Shown: positions 6,365 to 10,006 of the stretch, one piece after another
Position numbering within the stretch: position 1 is the first letter of the stretch
Layout of the letters: each line of letters starts with the position of its first letter
Source: an uncultured Burkholderiales bacterium
Lineage (GTDB): Bacteria > Pseudomonadota > Gammaproteobacteria > Burkholderiales > Burkholderiaceae_E
Reading direction: 5' to 3'
Assembly (NCBI GenBank): GCA_903898725.1
Contig: CAIUGQ010000297.1
Coordinates: 1-10,006 of the forward strand
DNA length: 10,006 bases
Translations under genes and position numbers: made by a program
Notes under the pieces: generated by a model
The model's database searches: none
What the model was told of the DNA's origin: nothing
The model's input: the letters and a program-made list of their open reading frames with translations, nothing else

Positions 6365-7627
6365 GCCTGCCTTGGCGGGCGCGCCCGACGGGCTGCCCGC
6401 AGCCGTCATCGACCCGAGGACCGACCGCAGGCGCGCTTCGGAGTCGACGAGGAACTGTCCGCTGGCAACCACCTGCTCGCCTTCGGAGAGGCCCTCGGTA
6501 ACCTCGAGCAGCTCGCCCAGGTCTGCGCCAAGCTTCACCTCGCGCGGCTCGAAGGTCCGCTCGTCACGTCGCACGAACGCCACCGCTCGCGTTCCGGTGC
6601 GGATGACGGCTTCGGCGGGCACGACCAGCCGCGCAGTGGTCGGCCCGGCGACCTCGAGCCGGAGCAGCATGCCGGGCACAAGCCTGCCGGGGCGGTTGTC
6701 CACCTCGAAGCGGGCCTGCAGCGTGCGCGTGCTCTCGCTGACCTGCGGCAGCAGTTCCTTGAGTTCCCCCGAGAACGTCTGCGAGGGGTCCGCCTGCAGC
6801 GCGGCCTTGACCCGCTGGCCCTGAGCCAGGCGCACCGCCTGGAACTCGGGAATCTGCGCGATGGCCCACACCCGCTGCAGCCCGGCGATGCGGAACAACG
6901 TTGTCCCGGGCGTCACGGCCACGCCGTCGCGGACGCCCAGTTCGGCGACCACGCCAGCGGTCGGCGCTGAGACGGTGAAGCGGCCCGTGACCGGCTCCCC
7001 GGCCTCCGCTCGTCGCACCAGGTCCTGCGGAATCGACAGCGCCTGCGCTCGCTCGCGAGCGGCGGCGACCAGGTCGGGGTCGACCCCCGCGCGCTTGAGC
7101 GCGGCCAGCTCGCCGAGCGGCCCCAGCCAGTCGGGCGCGAAGACCGTCGCGAGCGCCTGGCCGGCGGCCACCCGCTCCATCGGCGCGCGCACGAACAGGC
7201 GCTCGATGTAGCCCGGCACCCTTGTCTGGACGGCAGTGACCTGTCGCTCGTCGAACTGGACGGTGCCGATGGCATCGAACGCGGCCGACACCTGCGAGCG
7301 CGCGACCGCGACCGTCCGGATGCCGAGGTTCTGCTGGATGCCCGGGGCGACCCTCACGCCGGAGTCGGAGGCCTCGTCCTCGTAGACCGGCACCAGTTGC
7401 ATGTCCATGAACGGCGACTTGCCGGGCTTGTCGAAGCGCGGGCCCGGCACCATGGGATCGTGCCAGTACAGCACCTTGCGCTCGCCTTCGGAGGGTTTCG
7501 ACGCGGCTTCGGCGGCCCGGGCGGTCGGATGTCCGCCGCCCGCGTTCCGGGTGCCGAGCCAGTAGCCTCCGGACACCAGTGCTGCGCCGGCGGCGACGGT
7601 CATAGCGACCACTGCGATTCGCTTCAT
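6131..7627 (-). CDS. cusB: CusB/SilB-type RND adaptor with fused CusF-like C-terminal domain
   Basis: Periplasmic membrane-fusion protein linking CusA to CusC, 498 residues. Residues 1-28 form a signal or membrane anchor (VVAMTVAAGAALVSGGYWLG). Residues 52-83 are a heavy-metal-binding module (YWHDPMVPGPRFDKPGKSPF, then MDMQLVPVY) closely resembling the Met-rich N-terminus of E. coli CusB, which takes metal from CusF. The adaptor core (lipoyl-type, hairpin, beta-barrel and membrane-proximal parts) runs from about 92 to 402. A Gly/Ala/Pro linker follows, and residues 422-498 form a second module matching CusF, with H442, W450, M453 and M455 in SHEPVLELKWPSMTMGF. E. coli CusB lacks this extension; SilB of Cupriavidus metallidurans has one. 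The ATG at 7627 overlaps the cusC stop, with CGGAG upstream. Confidence 0.96.
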   Translation of the reverse strand: MKRIAVVAMTVAAGAALVSGGYWLGTRNAGGGHPTARAAEAASKPSEGERKVLYWHDPMVPGPRFDKPGKSPFMDMQLVPVYEDEASDSGVRVAPGIQQNLGIRTVAVARSQVSAAFDAIGTVQFDERQVTAVQTRVPGYIERLFVRAPMERVAAGQALATVFAPDWLGPLGELAALKRAGVDPDLVAAARERAQALSIPQDLVRRAEAGEPVTGRFTVSAPTAGVVAELGVRDGVAVTPGTTLFRIAGLQRVWAIAQIPEFQAVRLAQGQRVKAALQADPSQTFSGELKELLPQVSESTRTLQARFEVDNRPGRLVPGMLLRLEVAGPTTARLVVPAEAVIRTGTRAVAFVRRDERTFEPREVKLGADLGELLEVTEGLSEGEQVVASGQFLVDSEARLRSVLGSMTAAGSPSGAPAKAGATYTTRGKVESVDADGVLISHEPVLELKWPSMTMGFSRADPKALPELKSGDVIEFEFREGGPMGWELVAARRQGRAQ

Positions 7628-8856
7628 CGCTCGGCTCCGTTGGCCAACGGCTTGAAGGCGAGGCGGGCCTGGGTCCGCGCCAGCTCGCGCTCCAGCGAGA
7701 GCAGCTTGCGGTGCGCGTCGACCTCCGCATTGCGGGCTTCGAAGAAGCCCGCAATGGGCATCTGGTTGCTGCGGTACGCCGTCAACGAGACGACCGCACG
7801 CTGGCGGGCCGGCGACAGCACGCCAGTGCGGAACCGGTCGATGCGCTGCTGCAGACGTGTGGTGTCGCCGCTCAACCGGCGGAACTCGGCTGCTGCCTCG
7901 CGCGTTGCCTCCTCCAGTTCCGAGCGTGCCTTGTCGACAAGGGCGAGCCTCGCCGCGATGTCGCGGTCCTGGCGCTGCGCCGGAGCGACCTGTAGCGGAA
8001 TGCTCACGCCGAAGGACATCATGTCCGAGAATCCGGTCCGCTGGCTGTACGCCACCTCCCAGGTCCAGTTCGACGTGCGCTCGGAGGCCGCGGCTTCCGC
8101 GGCGCGGCGGCTGACCTCGATGTCAAGGCCGAGAGCGACGAGCGTCGGATGCGAGGCGAGGTATTGGGCTTCGGTAGGGAGTTCCAAGCCTGGGGGCGAC
8201 GAAAGTTCGGCGGTCTCGTCGCCCACCCAGCGCTTCAGCTCGGTCAACGCCGCGGCATGCTGCTGGCGAGACTCGTCGGCCGCATCTTCGGCGAGCCCGT
8301 GGGCGGTGCTCAGGGCAAGCGTCTCGGTGGCCGTCCCGGGGCCCGCGGACATCCGGGCTCGGGCGACCTCGAGCTCCTCCCGGAGATTGCGCTCGGCCCG
8401 TTCAGCGATGTCGCGCGCGGACTGGGCGAACCAGACGTCGAGAAAGGCGAACGCGGTCTGCAGGCGCGTAGTGGCTTCGACGCCCCGCGCCTGGATCGAC
8501 TCGCGCTCGACGCTGGCGAGTGCGGCCGCCTCCCGCGCTGCGCGCTTGTCCCGCGACAGCCACTCCTGGCTGATGCCCACGCGCTTCATCGTCATGAAGT
8601 CGGTACTGGGGTTGAAGCGGTCCGGTCCGGTGACGGGCAGGTTCTCGATGCCCATGCGGAGCATGGGGTCGGGCAGCCGGCCGGCGCCCCGGGCGATCTC
8701 GGTCGCGCTTGTGGCACCGGCGCGGGCCGCCACCGTGGCTTCGGACCGCCGACTCGCCAGTTCGAGCGCTTGTTGAAGGGTCAGCGGCTGGCTCGAGGCC
8801 AGTATTGGCAGGAACGCGGCAGCCAGGACGGCTGCACGCAAAGCGACGATGAACAT
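7624..8856 (-). CDS. cusC: CusC/CzcC-type TolC-family outer-membrane channel
   Basis: Outer-membrane exit duct of the efflux complex, 410 residues, slightly shorter than E. coli CusC (about 460). I choose the ATG at 8856, which has GGAG five bases upstream; an in-frame GTG at 8862 overlaps that ribosome site and is less likely. Residues 1-22 are a signal peptide (ALRAAVLAAAFLPILA). It has no lipobox cysteine, so unlike E. coli CusC it should not be a lipoprotein. Two outer-membrane-efflux repeats follow, at roughly 25-205 and 225-405, with the usual LTLQQALELA opening, an RLPDPMLRMGIENLP segment, long Ala/Glu/Arg-rich helices and, at the end of the second repeat, VVSLTAYRSNQMP. The stop overlaps the cusB start in ATGA, so translation is probably coupled. 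Its place in the operon, not its own sequence, gives the Cu/Ag role; alone it would be called TolC/CzcC family. Confidence 0.93.
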   Translation of the reverse strand: MFIVALRAAVLAAAFLPILASSQPLTLQQALELASRRSEATVAARAGATSATEIARGAGRLPDPMLRMGIENLPVTGPDRFNPSTDFMTMKRVGISQEWLSRDKRAAREAAALASVERESIQARGVEATTRLQTAFAFLDVWFAQSARDIAERAERNLREELEVARARMSAGPGTATETLALSTAHGLAEDAADESRQQHAAALTELKRWVGDETAELSSPPGLELPTEAQYLASHPTLVALGLDIEVSRRAAEAAASERTSNWTWEVAYSQRTGFSDMMSFGVSIPLQVAPAQRQDRDIAARLALVDKARSELEEATREAAAEFRRLSGDTTRLQQRIDRFRTGVLSPARQRAVVSLTAYRSNQMPIAGFFEARNAEVDAHRKLLSLERELARTQARLAFKPLANGAER

Positions 8857-8885
8857 GAACACTCCGAGGACGAACGGAACACACC

Positions 8886-8905
8886 CGAGCGCGCAGGCGC
8901 GCTCG
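8886..8905 (-). promoter_or_regulatory. GC-rich hairpin just upstream of cusC
   Basis: CGAGCGCGC (8886-8894) and GCGCGCTCG (8897-8905) are perfect inverted repeats around AG. In RNA this gives about an eight-pair stem with a four-base loop. It lies in the 69-base gap between the small exported-protein gene and cusC, about 20 bases before the cusC ribosome site. No T-run follows on the minus strand, so it is not a standard terminator. It could act as a partial attenuator, an RNA-processing barrier or a stabilising element. Confidence 0.5.
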
Positions 8906-8925
8906 CATCGTTCAACCGTCGGAGT

Positions 8926-9321
8926 TCAGACGCGAAGTCTGAGGGTCGAGAGGAACAGCGCGGCGGGGGGCGGGCGAGGTTCGGCGAGGGGCGCCGCGGC
9001 AGACGGATGACCGCCCGGCTCGGTCATGAGCATCGGCAGGACGACCAGATGGATGACTGCCGGAAGCGTCAGAGGCGGCAAACCCGACGCTTCAAGCGAC
9101 TGCGGACTGCCCGCAATGTGCTGGTGGCACATCGCCGGTTGGGATTCGTCCATGCCATTGCAAGGTTCGCCTGCGGCCATCCGTTCGAGCATGGCCTGTA
9201 TCGCCGCCTGCGCCTGTCCTTCGACGGGACAGACGTAGGTGGCCATCGCCCACTGCGAAAGCAGCAGCGAAGCTACGAGAGCCAGGGTGGTCTTCAGACG
9301 GTGGACGCGGCGGCGGAACAT
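8926..9321 (-). CDS. Unidentified small exported protein with Cys/Met/His cluster
   Basis: I do not recognise a named family with confidence. The 131-residue protein has a signal peptide (residues 1-27, core TLALVASLLLSQWAMA, likely cleavage after AMA). The mature part has CPVEG at 31, a Gln/Met-rich helix (residues 36-50) and a compact cluster GEPCNGMDESQPAMCHQH: C54, M57, M64, C65, H66 and H68. A hydrophobic stretch follows (LPAVIHLVVLPMLM, residues 86-99) and a Pro-rich tail. These residues could bind copper or silver, or C31/C54/C65 could form a disulfide. It stands in the place where many RND metal operons carry a small accessory gene before the outer-membrane gene, such as czcI ahead of czcC, but sequence similarity to CzcI is not clear to me. 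The ATG at 9321 has GGAG unusually close (about one base), so initiation may be weak or the true start may differ. Confidence 0.75.
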   Translation of the reverse strand: MFRRRVHRLKTTLALVASLLLSQWAMATYVCPVEGQAQAAIQAMLERMAAGEPCNGMDESQPAMCHQHIAGSPQSLEASGLPPLTLPAVIHLVVLPMLMTEPGGHPSAAAPLAEPRPPPAALFLSTLRLRV

Positions 9322-9420
9322 GCTCCAAGGAGTCTACCGGACATGCGGCCGGGGTGCCGATCCCCTCTTGGCCAAGGGCACGTGCGGCGGGTCGCGGACG
9401 ACGATCGTGCGCAGGCGCGG
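9322..9420. promoter_or_regulatory. Gap ahead of the small exported-protein/cus genes
   Basis: This 99-base gap separates the DMT transporter stop from the next ATG on the minus strand. It is the only gap of useful size upstream of the cus genes within the window, so a cus promoter could sit here. It contains a perfect palindrome CTTGGCCAAG (9367-9376). I see no clear CueR/MerR-type spaced promoter or sigma-70 boxes. The block may instead be read from a promoter beyond the window. Confidence 0.3.
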
Positions 9421-10006
9421 TCAGGAACCTGTGCTCCGGGTCGAATGATCGTGCCGATGATGGATGTCCGGATAGTGCGGATGCGCATGCGTCAGCGGCT
9501 CGTGGCGGTGCCGGTGGACGTGGGGTTCGCCCGGCGGCATACCGGCCGGATGCGGGTGCTCGTGATGCGCGTCGTGCCGATGCGGGTGGCTGTGCTCGAG
9601 CATGACGTGCGTGTGCACGTGCTCGTGCCGCTCGCGCAGGTGCAGCCAAAGCCCTGCGGCCATCAGTAGCGCCGCGACCCAGAAGGCCAGCCCCTGCACC
9701 TGCGGCCACAGCGCGAACGACAGCAGGACGCCGAACAGCGGCGCGATCGAGAAATACGCGCCCGTGCGCGCGGCCCCGAGCGTGCGCAGGCCGACGACGA
9801 ACAGCGCGAGCCTGACGCCGTAGCCGATGAAGCCGACGACCCCCACGGCCGCCGCGACCGTAAGCGAAGGAAGCGACGCACCGGTTCCGCTCGCCAGGGC
9901 CGAGTTGACAAGACCCGCCGTCAAGCCTTTCACGCAGGCGACGAGTACGGCGTCGTTCGTCGACACCTTTCGGGTCAGGTTGTTGTCGACCGCCCAGCAC
10001 GCGCAG
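9421..10006 (-). CDS. DMT-superfamily (EamA) transporter with His-rich C-terminal tail, partial
   Basis: The gene runs off the right edge of the window; only the C-terminal 195 or so residues are seen. AVDNNLTRKVS at the edge matches the start of the second EamA repeat in this subfamily (typically W-x-DNNLTRKVS). At least four hydrophobic helices follow, with LRTLGAARTGAYFSIAPLFG as the typical late EamA motif. After the last helix (LAFWVAALLMAAGLWLHL) comes a cytoplasmic tail of about 71 residues (9424-9636) with 23 histidines, mostly in HxH repeats such as HSHPHRHDAHHEHPHP. Such a tail should bind divalent metals. DMT proteins export metabolites or metals; the tail and the cus neighbours suggest a metal link, but the substrate is unknown. 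It reads in the same direction as the cus genes and is 99 bases from the next one. Confidence 0.9.
   Translation of the reverse strand, partial: CACWAVDNNLTRKVSTNDAVLVACVKGLTAGLVNSALASGTGASLPSLTVAAAVGVVGFIGYGVRLALFVVGLRTLGAARTGAYFSIAPLFGVLLSFALWPQVQGLAFWVAALLMAAGLWLHLRERHEHVHTHVMLEHSHPHRHDAHHEHPHPAGMPPGEPHVHRHRHEPLTHAHPHYPDIHHRHDHSTRSTGS

Noticed and set aside
6564..7754. Minus-strand open frame (396 codons) overlapping cusB
   Set aside because: Out-of-frame reading of cusB with Arg/Gly-rich composition.
7397..8776. Plus-strand open frame (459 codons) opposite cusB and cusC
   Set aside because: Ser/Arg/Ala-rich antisense reading of conserved genes, no motifs.
9367..9376. Palindrome CTTGGCCAAG as a possible operator
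   Set aside because: Ten-base palindromes occur by chance in GC-rich DNA, and it matches no copper-regulator site I know; noted only within the gap entry.
8149..9669. Plus-strand open frame (506 codons) opposite cusC and its upstream genes
   Set aside because: It runs antisense to three genes with recognisable products and has Arg/Gly-rich composition without domains.
9092..10000. Minus-strand open frame (302 codons) spanning the DMT transporter and the small exported gene
   Set aside because: It crosses two better-supported genes out of frame and lacks any membrane or domain pattern.

Overview
The window looks like an accessory metal-resistance region of a GC-rich proteobacterium, most likely a beta-proteobacterium of the Burkholderiales type. 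That placement is an inference from the high GC content and from gene families I recognise: a SilB/CusB-type adaptor with a fused C-terminal chaperone domain, an ACR3-like arsenic gene divergent from an arsR, and a RadC-like fragment of the kind carried by integrative elements. No rRNA, tRNA, CRISPR array or intact insertion sequence is visible.

Left part (1-2600): this end is less GC-rich and partly decayed. Bases 1-266 hold no gene I can name, only a short open stretch on the plus strand. A fragment of a RadC/JAB-domain gene follows on the minus strand (267-461). Next is a divergent arsenic pair: arsR (minus, 499-852) and an ACR3-like, SBF-family efflux permease (plus, 1026-1994). The shared intergenic region carries a near-perfect palindrome (919-940), the likely ArsR operator. 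After a non-coding stretch comes the remnant of a ZIP-family metal transporter (2193 to about 2570), with an in-frame stop and missing middle and end.

Right part (2616-10006): a GC-rich block reads entirely on the minus strand. In transcription order it holds a His-tailed DMT-family transporter (EamA fold, cut by the window edge), a small exported Cys/Met/His protein, then cusC, cusB, cusA and cusF. cusC-cusB and cusB-cusA overlap by four bases (ATGA), and cusF follows cusA after 39 bases. Together CusC (outer-membrane channel), CusB (periplasmic adaptor) and CusA (inner-membrane RND pump) should form a trans-envelope Cu(I)/Ag(I) exporter, with CusF delivering metal in the periplasm. CusA keeps the three methionines of the E. 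coli CusA metal site. CusB carries both an N-terminal methionine-rich metal domain and a C-terminal CusF-like domain, so the operon encodes two CusF-type modules.

I see no clearly novel system. The points most worth a second look are the two divergent CusF modules, the unidentified exported protein ahead of cusC, the hairpin just before cusC, the His-rich tail of the DMT transporter, the C-terminal cysteine cluster of ArsR, and the debris at the left end, which suggests past recombination. No copper-responsive regulator lies in the window.
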